Origin: Rhizobium sophorae
GTDB taxonomy: Bacteria > Pseudomonadota > Alphaproteobacteria > Rhizobiales > Rhizobiaceae
Assembly: GCF_013087515.1 (NCBI RefSeq)
Contig: NZ_JABFCN010000030.1
Coordinates: forward strand, 281,944 to 345,943
Direction: 5' to 3'
Length of the DNA stretch: 64,000 bases
In this document: piece by piece, positions 35,224 through 44,252 of the stretch
Position numbering within the stretch: position 1 is the stretch's first letter
Layout: the number at the start of each line of letters is the position of its first letter
Made by a program: the position numbers and the translations under genes
The notes under the pieces: generated by a model
What the model saw: only the letters and a program-made list of their open reading frames with translations
The model's database searches: none
Told to the model about the DNA's origin: nothing

Positions 35224-37308
35224 ATGGCCCCCTTGCAGAAGACCGAGCAGACCGAAGCATTAAACGACGACTTCCGGTCATTGTTTGCAACACATCCGTC
35301 GCCGATGTGGGTCTATGACCCAGTATCGCTGCATTTTCTCATCGTCAACGAGGCGGCGGTAGCACTTTACGGCTATGGCGCGGACGAATATCGGCGCATG
35401 ACCGTTCTGGATATCCGTCCCGAGCATGAGCGGGAGCGGATGATCGACGCCGTCAGCGGCCGTACCGACATGGAAAAGGCAGAACGCTGGGTTCACCTCA
35501 AGGCGAGCGGCGAGACTTTCGAAGTGCTGACCTATGGCCGAGAAGTGCGTTTCGAGGGCCGGGCCGCCATCCTGGCGATCGTGCAGGACCGCAGCGAGGT
35601 CAATGCCGCAAAACGCCAGATCAGCGATACACGCTCGCTTCTCGACAGCATCGTCGACAACCTGCCGGTCGGCGTCTTCGTCAAGGACATGGAAGCGGAC
35701 GGGCTTTACGTTCTCTTCAACGAGGCCTGCGGCGACATTGTCGGCATGAAGGCGCAGGATGTCGTCGGCCGAACCGACCGGGCGCTGTTTCCAGCTGGCC
35801 AAACAGACGCCTTCCGCGAGCAGGATCGCCGGGCCTTCGAAGCCAATGCGACGATCAGCTTCGAGGAGACGATGCTGCGCGCCGATGGGGCGCCGCGCCT
35901 CTTGCGCACCGTCAAGCGCGCCCTGCCGACGCCCGGGGGTCATGCGCCGCGTTATCTGCTCGGCATCTCGCAGGACGTGACGGAGGAGCGCGCCGTCGAG
36001 GCAAAGCTTGCCCATCTCGCCATGCATGATTCGCTCACCGGCCTGCCGAACCGGGCGGCATTTTCCAAACATATCGGCCAGCGGGCGGTCGAGGCGACCG
36101 CCGACAGCCCGATCGCGCTGCTCTATGTCGACGTCGATCATTTCAAGCATATCAACGACAGCAAGGGACATGCCGCCGGCGACGCGCTGCTTTGCCAGGT
36201 GTCGGAGCGGCTGTTGCAGCTGGCGGAGGAGGGCGATCTCGTCGCCCGTCTCGGCGGCGACGAATTCGCCGTCGTGCTGGAACTCGACGAGCCGGAGCGG
36301 GCCGGCCGTTTTGCGCAACGGCTGCTCAAGGGGCTGAGCCGTGCCTTCGATCTCGACGGCGCCCGGGAGCATGTCACCTGCAGCATCGGCATCGCCTTGG
36401 CGCCCGACCATGCCGGTGACGCGGATGTGCTGATGCGGCACGCGGATCTGGCCCTCTATGCCGCCAAGGAGAACGGGCGCTCGACCTATCGTTTCTACGA
36501 GACGGAGATGCGGCTTGCCGCTGAACGCCGGCACGTGATGACCGCCGAGCTGTGGGAAGCGCTGGAGAAGCGCCAGTTCGAGCTGCATTACCAGCCGATC
36601 GTGCAGCTCGACAATGACGGCATCGGTGGCTTCGAGGCGCTGATTCGCTGGCGCCATCCCAAGCGCGGACTGGTGGCGCCGATGGAATTCATTCCGCTCG
36701 CCGAGGAAACCGGCCTTATCGTGCCGATCGGCGACTGGGTGATCCGGGAAGCCTGCCGCGCGGCCGCCGGCTGGCCCGCCCATCTGAGGATCGCCGTCAA
36801 TCTCTCCGTCAGCCAGTTTCGGCATGCGAGTCTGCTTTCGACCGTGGTCGCGGCGCTCGACGAGACGGGCCTCAATGCCGACCGGCTTGAAATCGAAATC
36901 ACCGAATCCGTATTCCTGACCGATGCCGACCAAAGCCTGCCGCGGCTGCGCGCGTTGAAGGAACTCGGCCTCCGTATCGCCATCGACGATTTCGGCACCG
37001 GCTATTCGTCGCTGAGCTATCTCAGGTCCTTCCCCTTCGACAAGATCAAGCTCGACCGCAGCTTCGTCTCGGGTATCGAGACGGATGCCGGCAATCTCGC
37101 CATCGTGCGTGCCGTCGTCGGCATCGGCTCCGGCTTCAACGCGACGACGCTGGCCGAAGGGATCGAGACGGAAGAGCAGTTGCAGAAGCTGCGCGCGGAA
37201 GGCTTCAGCGAAGTGCAGGGCTATCTGCTCGGCCGGCCGATGCCACAGCACGAGGCGGAGGCGTTGATCCACGGTTGCGCGCTGAAGGCCGTTTCGTCTC
37301 GCAGATAG
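35224..37308 (+). CDS. PAS-PAS-GGDEF-EAL protein (c-di-GMP turnover)
   Basis: A 694-residue protein without membrane segments. PAS domain 1 (about residues 15-125), PAS domain 2 (about 140-250), a GGDEF domain with intact motif GGDEF at residues 344-348, and an EAL domain with EAL at 470-472 (FEALIRWRHPKRG) followed by conserved DDFGTGYSSLSYL. Both catalytic signatures are intact, so it may make and break cyclic di-GMP under PAS control. Monocistronic; input signal unknown. Confidence 0.94.
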   Translation: MAPLQKTEQTEALNDDFRSLFATHPSPMWVYDPVSLHFLIVNEAAVALYGYGADEYRRMTVLDIRPEHERERMIDAVSGRTDMEKAERWVHLKASGETFEVLTYGREVRFEGRAAILAIVQDRSEVNAAKRQISDTRSLLDSIVDNLPVGVFVKDMEADGLYVLFNEACGDIVGMKAQDVVGRTDRALFPAGQTDAFREQDRRAFEANATISFEETMLRADGAPRLLRTVKRALPTPGGHAPRYLLGISQDVTEERAVEAKLAHLAMHDSLTGLPNRAAFSKHIGQRAVEATADSPIALLYVDVDHFKHINDSKGHAAGDALLCQVSERLLQLAEEGDLVARLGGDEFAVVLELDEPERAGRFAQRLLKGLSRAFDLDGAREHVTCSIGIALAPDHAGDADVLMRHADLALYAAKENGRSTYRFYETEMRLAAERRHVMTAELWEALEKRQFELHYQPIVQLDNDGIGGFEALIRWRHPKRGLVAPMEFIPLAEETGLIVPIGDWVIREACRAAAGWPAHLRIAVNLSVSQFRHASLLSTVVAALDETGLNADRLEIEITESVFLTDADQSLPRLRALKELGLRIAIDDFGTGYSSLSYLRSFPFDKIKLDRSFVSGIETDAGNLAIVRAVVGIGSGFNATTLAEGIETEEQLQKLRAEGFSEVQGYLLGRPMPQHEAEALIHGCALKAVSSRR

Positions 37309-37437
37309 AAGCGCTTGCGCGGCAGCTGGGATCGGCCGTTCGGCAGAGGCGTGCCGCCCGATGCCATCAAGCATTCGTCATTTTGAGAACGGCGGCAGAA
37401 GCGGCATAATTGTCGCGGGCTGGAAAGGAGGATGTCT

Positions 37438-37539
37438 ATGAAACGCTATTCATTCTCGATGATCGGACTGGCGCTCGTAACCGCCATCATCGCCAATCCG
37501 GGCATCGCATTCGCCTGCAACAAGCTGATCGGCACTTGA
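37438..37539 (+). CDS. 33-residue secreted or membrane peptide
   Basis: A 33-codon frame beginning ATG 37438 with a strong AAGGAGG eight bases upstream. Residues 1-24 form a signal-peptide-like segment (MKRYS, then a hydrophobic core) ending NPGIAFAC, then NKLIGT. It is followed by a good terminator at 37557-37585, so it forms its own transcript end. Short, but the site, composition and terminator support a real gene. Function unknown. Confidence 0.6.
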   Translation: MKRYSFSMIGLALVTAIIANPGIAFACNKLIGT

Positions 37540-37556
37540 GCCGCACCCCCGCTTCC

Positions 37557-37585
37557 AAGGCGCGGCTTCGGCTGCGCCTTTCTTT
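37557..37585 (+). terminator. Terminator with TTCG tetraloop
   Basis: Stem AAGGCGCGGC, loop TTCG, GCTGCGCCTT (one wobble), then TTCTTT. It ends the small peptide transcript. Confidence 0.85.
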
Positions 37586-37729
37586 GTGCGGGAATGAGAA
37601 ACATCGGGTGCCGAAGACCGCCCCTTGCGTCCAGGGACAATCCTTTCTATATCGGTGCCTCATCGAGAGACGGCGGCCGATCCCGCCGGAGATCAGCAAT
37701 CCGCCGCAACTGCAGCGCAAGGGCGGATC

Positions 37730-38956
37730 GTGACCCAAGCAGAATTGGCATCATCGTTGAACACACTGGATTTTGATAAGAAGCCGGAAGAGACCCGTGT
37801 CGTCGTCGCCATGTCGGGCGGCGTCGATTCATCCGTCGTCGCCGGCCTTCTCAAACAGCAGGGTTACGATGTGCTCGGCATCACGCTGCAGCTTTACGAT
37901 CATGGCGCCGCCGTTCACCGCGCCGGCTCCTGCTGCGCCGGCCAGGATATCGACGATGCGCGCCGCGTCTGCGAAACGCTCGGCATTCCGCATTACGTGC
38001 TCGATTACGAAAAGCGCTTCCGCGAGACGGTGATCAACCCCTTCGCGGAAAGTTATGTGGCGGGCGAAACACCGATCCCTTGCGTTTCCTGTAACCAGAC
38101 CGTCAAATTCGCCGATCTTCTGGCCACCGCCAAAGAGCTCGGCGCCGATGCGCTGGCGACCGGCCACTATATCCGCTCGGGACGGAATCCTTCGCCGGAC
38201 AATCCCGGCCGCCGCGCGCTTTTCCGCCCGGCCGATGCCGACCGCGACCAGAGCTATTTCCTCTTCGCCACGACGCAGGAACAGATCGATTATCTCCGCT
38301 TTCCCTTGGGCGGCCTGCCGAAGGCCGAGACCCGCAGGCTCGCCGAAGAGATGGGCCTCGTCGTCGCCAAGAAGGCCGACAGCCAGGACATCTGCTTCGT
38401 GCCGCAGGGCAAATATTCCGACGTCATCACCAAGCTGAAGCCGAATGCGGCGCTCGCCGGCGAGATCGTCCATCTCGATGGCCGCGTGCTCGGTACCCAT
38501 GAAGGCATCCTGCACTTCACGGTCGGCCAGCGCCGCGGCATCGGCATCGCCACCGGCGAGCCGCTCTACGTCGTCTTTCTCGACGCCCGCTCGCGCCGCG
38601 TCATCGTCGGGCCGAAGGAAGCGCTGGAAACACACCGCGTCTACCTGCGCGACGTCAACTGGCTGGGCGACGAGACGCTTGAGGAAGCCGCCGCTGGCAA
38701 GGGCTTTGCCTGCCACGCCAAGGTCCGCTCGACACGGGCGCCGGCACCGGCCGTGTTGCATGTCGATGCGACGGGCACCTATGTCGACCTGACGGTCGGC
38801 GAGGCGGGCATCGCGCCCGGCCAGGCCTGCGCGCTTTATTCGGCGCCCGGCGACAACGCCCGCGTCTTCGGCGGCGGTTTCATCGAACGCTCCGAACGAG
38901 AACCTTCGGCGGAAGCCTGCCTGAAGGCCCTTTTGGCCAGCCCCGTCGCCGCCTGA
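37730..38956 (+). CDS. mnmA: tRNA-specific 2-thiouridylase MnmA
   Basis: A 408-residue ATP-pyrophosphatase that thiolates U34 of tRNA Glu, Gln and Lys. The PP-loop SGGVDSSV, the catalytic cysteines in CCAGQD / PCVSCNQTVKF and DICFV, and GQRRGIG are present. The start is GTG at 37730 with AAGGGCGG upstream; a shorter form beginning at TTG 37757 (NTLDFDKK) is possible. No other gene in its unit. Confidence 0.95.
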   Translation: MTQAELASSLNTLDFDKKPEETRVVVAMSGGVDSSVVAGLLKQQGYDVLGITLQLYDHGAAVHRAGSCCAGQDIDDARRVCETLGIPHYVLDYEKRFRETVINPFAESYVAGETPIPCVSCNQTVKFADLLATAKELGADALATGHYIRSGRNPSPDNPGRRALFRPADADRDQSYFLFATTQEQIDYLRFPLGGLPKAETRRLAEEMGLVVAKKADSQDICFVPQGKYSDVITKLKPNAALAGEIVHLDGRVLGTHEGILHFTVGQRRGIGIATGEPLYVVFLDARSRRVIVGPKEALETHRVYLRDVNWLGDETLEEAAAGKGFACHAKVRSTRAPAPAVLHVDATGTYVDLTVGEAGIAPGQACALYSAPGDNARVFGGGFIERSEREPSAEACLKALLASPVAA

Positions 38957-39091
38957 AATCGATCGGAAACAGGAGGCGGTAAAGCCCACCCTTTTTCTCG
39001 ATCATGCGCTTGACACAAAGCCGAAGCGCACCTTATAAGCCGCTCATCCCACGAACCGGCATCGCTTCGCGAGCGGGTATCGTTGACCAGT

Positions 39092-39168
39092 GGCGGAGTA
39101 GCTCAGTAGGTCAGAGCAGAGGAATCATAATCCTTGTGTCGGGGGTTCAAATCCCTCCTCCGCTACCA
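39092..39168 (+). tRNA. tRNA-Met (CAT)
   Basis: A 77-base cloverleaf with encoded CCA. Acceptor GGCGGAG pairs with CTCCGCT (G-T at the first pair), the anticodon loop is ATCATAA with CAT, and the T-arm has GGTTCAAAT. This is an elongator-type Met tRNA or a CAT-Ile2 acceptor; sequence alone leaves that open. TilS acts on the Ile type. Confidence 0.93.
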
Positions 39169-39612
39169 TCTCCTCATTGCAGAATTAGCGATTTTCTGCG
39201 GCTCGATTTTGAGCCGGCTGGCGGCCTTGGCAGCACATTGGGCGCATCGCCAAACGTGGCGGCGAGGGGAAAAACCAGTCCGAACCTCTTCTGCAGGGTT
39301 TTCGCGAACGGTGAGGACCGGCCTATCTGTAGAGCGTCAGAAGCAATAGAGGCACCTTCGTCGCCCAAAAGTGGGACGCGACAGCGATAATAATAGCCCA
39401 TACGGCAAGCGAGAACATGAGCGCCGCTAACCTGATCCCGACTGGCTGCATCATTTCCTTCATCCCAGCATAACTGTGCCTCCTCGCACGATCCTATGCT
39501 AGCAAAACGCAACTCGGTCAGCTATCGCAAGATATTGGTATCAGAGCCACAGCAGAGAGCGCTTGGCGAAGATGCAAAGATTTCGGCGATACGACGCCCT
39601 GTCTCCCATCCG
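39169..39612. other. Region downstream of tRNA-Met
   Basis: About 440 bp with no convincing large gene. One candidate small membrane ORF (39323-39463) is listed separately. I see no integrase or att-like duplicate of the tRNA 3' end. Confidence 0.5.
39323..39463 (-). CDS. Possible 46-residue membrane protein
   Basis: A short frame encoding one likely membrane helix (RLAALMFSLAVWAIIIAVAS, residues about 11-30) with basic residues before it. GAGGAGG lies upstream but at rather long spacing of about 15 bases. Only weakly supported. Confidence 0.3.
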   Translation of the reverse strand: MKEMMQPVGIRLAALMFSLAVWAIIIAVASHFWATKVPLLLLTLYR

Positions 39613-40446
39613 TCAAACGATGAAATGAAAGTTGTCGTATTGCGCGCCGTAATAATCCGGGCCGCTCGTCTCGGTGATGACGGGTTCGGTGTCGAGCACG
39701 AGATAGTCGATTTCGCCGTAGGCGCTGAGATCGATTACTTGCGGGTCATGAATGCTGTCGGCGGTGACGTTGACCGTGACCAAGAATACGGTATCGCCGT
39801 CCAGCTTACCTTCGATCGTCAGAACGTTGTCATAGTCCGACGTGCCGTTTGCGACACTGAATTGCTCGATCTGAAAGTTGCCGCCATCGGCGGCTTGGAT
39901 GGGTGTCCAGAACACGCCTCCTCCCAGATAGTGGTTGCCATCCGCCTCCTCCCGGACAGTCGCGTCGTCACCATCGTACCAAGCGCCCCAATCGAAGCCT
40001 TTGTAGCCCGTCGGGAAGTCGTGGTTGCCGACATCTTCGAAATTCACGAAGACGTCGCCGCGCTCCGGCAGGTCGACCGCGATATTGAGCAAGCCGAAAT
40101 CGGTGGCGCCTTTGCCATCGGAGATCTTGAAATTGAACTGGTCGACGAGTTGGTCTCCCGGGCCGAGCGCTGATACCACCGGGTTGGTGTGATCGAGCTC
40201 ATAGGTGTAGTTGCCGTTGGAATAGACGGTCAGAGTGCCGTATTTTCCCTCGACTGTGGTGGTCGTGGCAGGCCCGTTCGGATCGGCCGGCTGCGGAATT
40301 CGCTGACCATTGACGAAGTTGAGTCGCACCTGATCTCCGTCGGCATCCACCGAACTGGTATTGTCCAGAATGTTGCCGTCGATCGGGTTGTCGATGTTGA
40401 AAATCGGCTGGTATACATCACCTGCGACCGGCTTGTGGTTTGCCAT
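39613..40446 (-). CDS. VCBS/Ig-like surface or secreted protein
   Basis: A 277-residue acidic beta-rich protein. Residues about 1-130 contain VCBS-repeat features (GNILDNTSSVDADGDQVRL, YGTLTVYSNGNYTYELD, DQFNFKISDGKGATD). The rest is another beta-sandwich ending in YYGAQYDNFHFIV. There is no N-terminal signal peptide, which suits type I secretion or a cytosolic role; no RTX nonapeptide repeats are seen. Function is likely adhesion or calcium binding, by analogy with VCBS proteins. Confidence 0.75.
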   Translation of the reverse strand: MANHKPVAGDVYQPIFNIDNPIDGNILDNTSSVDADGDQVRLNFVNGQRIPQPADPNGPATTTTVEGKYGTLTVYSNGNYTYELDHTNPVVSALGPGDQLVDQFNFKISDGKGATDFGLLNIAVDLPERGDVFVNFEDVGNHDFPTGYKGFDWGAWYDGDDATVREEADGNHYLGGGVFWTPIQAADGGNFQIEQFSVANGTSDYDNVLTIEGKLDGDTVFLVTVNVTADSIHDPQVIDLSAYGEIDYLVLDTEPVITETSGPDYYGAQYDNFHFIV

Positions 40447-40850
40447 TTCTACCTCCCGTGTGATTTTCTGTTCGACTATGCAACCCTATCGGGTATCTGG
40501 CAACCGAAATTGAGGGAGCGTCAGAGCAATTCCGTCCGTCAACGCCACACATTCCGGTCGATTACAGCTCAGCTATTCCAGTAAAGGGAGCGGCATAAAC
40601 GTCGATGCCGTTTATGAATCAGGATTTTACGTCTTGTCTTACGTTGCTGCCGCTTCATCGATCATGGTGTTTCTCGCCTTTTCAGGCGATCCATCAATTC
40701 GGCCAGCGGAAACCTTCAGGCAGGTTAATAATGGCAGGTCAATGATGTCGCGATCATGACGATATACTGCATGAATTGCTCGGCGTGCCAAGAGCACTGG
40801 AAGGCGGAATGGCGCCCGTCGGCAGAGCCCAAGCTTCTGCCGACCATCAA
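40447..40850. other. Intergenic region between VCBS-like gene and livF
   Basis: 404 bp. Upstream of the leftward VCBS-like gene it should include that gene's promoter. A CGCCTTTTCAGGCG hairpin is present near 40673-40688. I see no supported coding sequence. Confidence 0.5.
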
Positions 40851-41567
40851 TCAATGCAGGCCGCCGACGCCGAGCAGGCTCTCGACAGCCTCGCGATCCC
40901 TGGTGAGATCTTCCGGCGTTCCGGTCCAGGCCAGCCTGCCGCGTTCGAGAATAACGACCTGATCGGCGAAATCGAGCGCGCTCTGGATGCGCTGCTCGAC
41001 CAGCAGGATGGTCATGTCTCCCGTCTTGGCGAGGTCGGTGAAGGCCGCCATAAGTTCCTCGCAGATAACGGGCGCGAGGCCCTCCAGCGGTTCGTCGAGC
41101 AGCAGGACGGAGGGGCGGCCGAGAATGGTGCGGGCCGTGGAGAGCATCTGCTGCTCGCCGCCGGAAAGCTGGCTGCCGAGGTTGCGGCGGCGCTCCTTCA
41201 AGCGCGGGAACATCGCGTAGGCTTCCTCTAGCGCCGTTTTCGGTCGCGCCTTCAAGCCGACGAAGAGGTTTTCTTCGACCGTCAGCGTCGGGAAGACGCA
41301 GCGTGCCTGCGGCACATATCCGAGGCCTTTGTGCGCGCGTGCGGCACTCGGTGCCGTCGTGACATCCGAATCGCCAAGGCGGATGCTGCCCTCGTATCGC
41401 CTGGTCTGCCCGGCAAGCGTTGCCAAGAGCGTGGTCTTGCCCATGCCGTTGCGGCCGAGCACGGCAAGCCGGGCACCTGCCGGCACGGAGAAGGAAATAC
41501 CTTCGAGCACTTTTGTCGGCCCATATCCGGCCGACAGATTTTCGATCTCAAGCGATAGGGCTGGCAT
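40851..41567 (-). CDS. livF: Branched-chain-type ABC transporter ATPase LivF
   Basis: A 238-residue ABC ATPase. Walker A GRNGMGKT, LSGGEQQM signature and Walker B LLLDEPLEGLAP. The ATG at 41567 is chosen because the GGGAG site is eight bases upstream; an ATG at 41573 is two codons earlier. The coding region overlaps the end of livG by 20 bases. Last of the five-gene unit livK-livH-livM-livG-livF. Confidence 0.93.
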   Translation of the reverse strand: MPALSLEIENLSAGYGPTKVLEGISFSVPAGARLAVLGRNGMGKTTLLATLAGQTRRYEGSIRLGDSDVTTAPSAARAHKGLGYVPQARCVFPTLTVEENLFVGLKARPKTALEEAYAMFPRLKERRRNLGSQLSGGEQQMLSTARTILGRPSVLLLDEPLEGLAPVICEELMAAFTDLAKTGDMTILLVEQRIQSALDFADQVVILERGRLAWTGTPEDLTRDREAVESLLGVGGLH

Positions 41568-42312
41568 TGGCATAGCTCCCGAGATAGGCCTCGCGCACAC
41601 GCGCATCCCTGGTGACGCCTTCCGGCAGGCCGTCGAAGATGATCGCGCCGGCGGCAAGCACGATGACGCGTCTGGCAAAACGGAAGACGAGATCCATGTC
41701 GTGTTCGATCATCAGCACGGCGAGATCGGCAGGCAGATCGGCCAGCGCCTGTTCGATGCGGCCGGTATCGCTCTGCGGCACGCCGGCTGCCGGCTCGTCG
41801 AGCAGCAGCACTTTCGGCTTCAATGCCAGCGCCACGGCGATCTCGAGAAGCCGCTGCTGGCCATAGGCGATCTCGCTGACCTTGCGATGCATCAGGAAAG
41901 CCAGTCCGAGTTTTCCAAGGAGATCATCGACCTCGGCCATAACATCGGGCATACGCAGGAAATTGCCGAACATGTGCCCGGTCTTTCCGTCGCGCTGAAG
42001 GACGGCAAGCCCCACATGCTCGGCCGGGGTCATCTCCTGAAAGAGCCGCGTCACCTGAAAGGAGCGGACAAGTCCGCGTCTCACCCTGCCGATCGCATCG
42101 ACCTTCGTCACGACCTCGCCGCCGAGGCGAACCTCGCCGGAATCAGGCGATAGATTGCCGGTCACGAGGTTGACGAAGGTGGTCTTGCCGGCGCCGTTCG
42201 GGCCGATCAGCGCGATGCGATCGCCAGGTGCCATCGTGAGCGAGACATTATTGGTCACGGCGAGTCCGCCGAAGGCCTTCCTGAGATTGGCGACTTCGAA
42301 GACCGGGGTCAT
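41548..42312 (-). CDS. livG: Branched-chain-type ABC transporter ATPase LivG
   Basis: A 254-residue ABC ATPase. Walker A GPNGAGKTT; the signature region reads EIAYGQQRLLEIA in place of LSGGQ, normal for LivG; Walker B LLLDEPAAGV. It couples ATP hydrolysis to LivHM. It overlaps livM by four bases. Confidence 0.94.
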   Translation of the reverse strand: MTPVFEVANLRKAFGGLAVTNNVSLTMAPGDRIALIGPNGAGKTTFVNLVTGNLSPDSGEVRLGGEVVTKVDAIGRVRRGLVRSFQVTRLFQEMTPAEHVGLAVLQRDGKTGHMFGNFLRMPDVMAEVDDLLGKLGLAFLMHRKVSEIAYGQQRLLEIAVALALKPKVLLLDEPAAGVPQSDTGRIEQALADLPADLAVLMIEHDMDLVFRFARRVIVLAAGAIIFDGLPEGVTRDARVREAYLGSYANASPIA

Positions 42313-43313
42313 GAGCGCTGCTCCCTGCGGCGGCTAACGAAGGCTGCGGCCGTGCCATAGAGACCTTTCGGCGCGAAGAGCACGACGGCGATCAGCAGCG
42401 CGCCGACCATGGTCAGCCAATGGAAGGGATTGGCGGCGGAGACATAGTCCTCGAAGAGCATGAAGATGACAGTGCCGGAAAGTGCCCCGAAGAGAGAACC
42501 GGTGCCGCCGAGCACCAGCATGACAAGCGCTTCTGCCGACTGCGTGAAAGACAGGCTGTCGAGGCCGACGACCTGTGTCGAAATCGCGTTCAAGGCGCCG
42601 CCGACACCGGCAACGGCGCCGGAGATTGCGTACATCCTGATCAGAGCTGCCTTCGGCGAAGCGCCCATGGCGCGGATGCGCAGCGGGTCCTGCTTGATGG
42701 CGCGGCACAGCATGCCGAAGGGCGAGCGAACCAGGAACCGTAGCAGCACGAAGACGATCAGCAGCAGCGCCATTCCGAAGAAGAAGGCGGTGTGACCGTA
42801 GAGATCGAACTCGAAGAGGCCGAAGACCGGGTCCGGCGCAATGCCGGAAAGTCCGTCGCTGCCGCCTGTCCAGGACGAGGCCTTGTTGGCGAATTCATGG
42901 AAGAGGTTGATCAGCGCAATCGACAGCACCAGCTGCGGCAGCCCATGCGCACGCAGGATGATGGCGCCGCAGAGCAGCCCGGCAAGCGCGCCGCCGACAA
43001 TGCCGGCCAGCATCATCAGCAGCGGGTCATTGATGCCGTAGTGCGCCGACAGGATCCCGGCGGCATAGGCGCCGGAGCCGAAAAGTGCAGCATGGCCGAG
43101 CGTTGCGACGCCACAATAGCCGGTCACGAGATCGAGCGACAGGACGAGCAGGGCGATCGTGATCACCCGGGTCAGAAGGGCGAGATTATCGGGGAAGGCG
43201 AAATAGCCGATGGCGGCAACGGCTATGATGACGGCTATTCCGGCGAGATCGCGGCCGATAAATCCGCGACGATGCTGTGGACCTTCGTTTTCGTTGTTCA
43301 TCACAAGCGCCAT
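42309..43313 (-). CDS. livM: Branched-chain-type ABC transporter permease LivM
   Basis: A 334-residue permease with eight to nine membrane helices and the LivM block GYCGVATLGHAALFGSGAYAAGI. ATG 43313 lies one base after the livH stop, so translation is coupled. An ATG at 43301 is four codons downstream. The membrane partner is LivH. Confidence 0.93.
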   Translation of the reverse strand: MALVMNNENEGPQHRRGFIGRDLAGIAVIIAVAAIGYFAFPDNLALLTRVITIALLVLSLDLVTGYCGVATLGHAALFGSGAYAAGILSAHYGINDPLLMMLAGIVGGALAGLLCGAIILRAHGLPQLVLSIALINLFHEFANKASSWTGGSDGLSGIAPDPVFGLFEFDLYGHTAFFFGMALLLIVFVLLRFLVRSPFGMLCRAIKQDPLRIRAMGASPKAALIRMYAISGAVAGVGGALNAISTQVVGLDSLSFTQSAEALVMLVLGGTGSLFGALSGTVIFMLFEDYVSAANPFHWLTMVGALLIAVVLFAPKGLYGTAAAFVSRRREQRS

Positions 43314-43314
43314 C

Positions 43315-44178
43315 TTATTTCGCCCTACCGGCAAGGCCGCGCGGGAAGACGCAGATGATTGCGATCACGGCGAGATAGAAGAAGAATTCGCCGAATTCCG
43401 GCATCAGATACCGCCCTGTCGTATCGATCGCGCCCAGCAGCAGACAGGCGATCAGCGCACCTGGAATGGAACCCGCGCCGCCTACGGAGACGACGACCAG
43501 GAAGGTGACCATGTAGCGTAGCGCATAATAGGGTTCGACCGGCAGGAGTTCGGCGCCGACTACGCCACCGAAGGCGGCAAGGCCGACGGCAACGGCAAAG
43601 CTCACCGCATAGATGATCTCTGTGCGCACACCGAGTGCGGCAGCCATCGCGGCATCATCCACGGAGGCACGCAGCTTGACGCCGAAGCTCGTCCTGTCGA
43701 TCGCGAACCAGAGGGCGAGCGCCACGGCGAGACCGCAGAGGATGACGAAAAGCCGGTGAACGGGAATGGTGCGGAAGCCGAGATCGGCTGATCCCTGCAG
43801 CGCACCGGCAAGCGGGATGGTCTTCAGCGTCGGCCCCATGACATAATTGGCGATGCCGATGACGCAGAAGGTGATGCCGATCGTCATCAACACCTGGGTC
43901 AGTTCCGGCGCACCATAGATCCGGCGGTAGAGAAAACGCTCGATCGGAATGGCGACGATGATGGTGATGACAACGGCGGCTATGACCGCCGCGGAATAAC
44001 CAAGGCCGAGGTCGCGGGCGACATAGGAGGCGATATAGCCGCCGATCATCGCGAAGGCGCCGTGAGCGAGGTTGACGACACGCATCAACCCCATGGTCAC
44101 GGAAAGGCCAATCGAGATCACGAAGAGCACCATGCCATAGGCAAAGGCGTCGACGGCTATGCTGAAGACTGTCTGCAT
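43315..44178 (-). CDS. livH: Branched-chain-type ABC transporter permease LivH
   Basis: A 287-residue permease with eight helices and the LivH signature LSVTMGLMRVVNLAHGAFAMIGGY. The ATG at 44178 (MQTVFSIAVD) is chosen with AAGGT upstream; an ATG at 44196 is six codons earlier. About 75 bases separate it from livK. Confidence 0.93.
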   Translation of the reverse strand: MQTVFSIAVDAFAYGMVLFVISIGLSVTMGLMRVVNLAHGAFAMIGGYIASYVARDLGLGYSAAVIAAVVITIIVAIPIERFLYRRIYGAPELTQVLMTIGITFCVIGIANYVMGPTLKTIPLAGALQGSADLGFRTIPVHRLFVILCGLAVALALWFAIDRTSFGVKLRASVDDAAMAAALGVRTEIIYAVSFAVAVGLAAFGGVVGAELLPVEPYYALRYMVTFLVVVSVGGAGSIPGALIACLLLGAIDTTGRYLMPEFGEFFFYLAVIAIICVFPRGLAGRAK

Positions 44179-44252
44179 GGAATACCTTGCTTCCAAGCGA
44201 CGGGCTCGGCCTGATCGCAGGCCAAGCCCGTCGGATGTCTTGACGATCTAGG

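Noticed and set aside
35278..37374. A very long open frame antisense to the PAS/GGDEF/EAL gene
   Set aside because: High GC leaves few stop codons on the opposite strand. The plus-strand frame has clear PAS, GGDEF and EAL motifs, and the antisense product has low-complexity composition with no known motif. Similar antisense frames over ruvB, the YmdB-type gene and the kinase/regulator genes are rejected for the same reason.
39092..39612. Integrated element at tRNA-Met
   Set aside because: No integrase gene, and I did not see a second copy of the tRNA 3' end downstream.
40639..40854. Small minus-strand frame between the VCBS-like gene and livF
   Set aside because: No ribosome binding site and no recognisable or structured sequence; it overlaps the end of livF.
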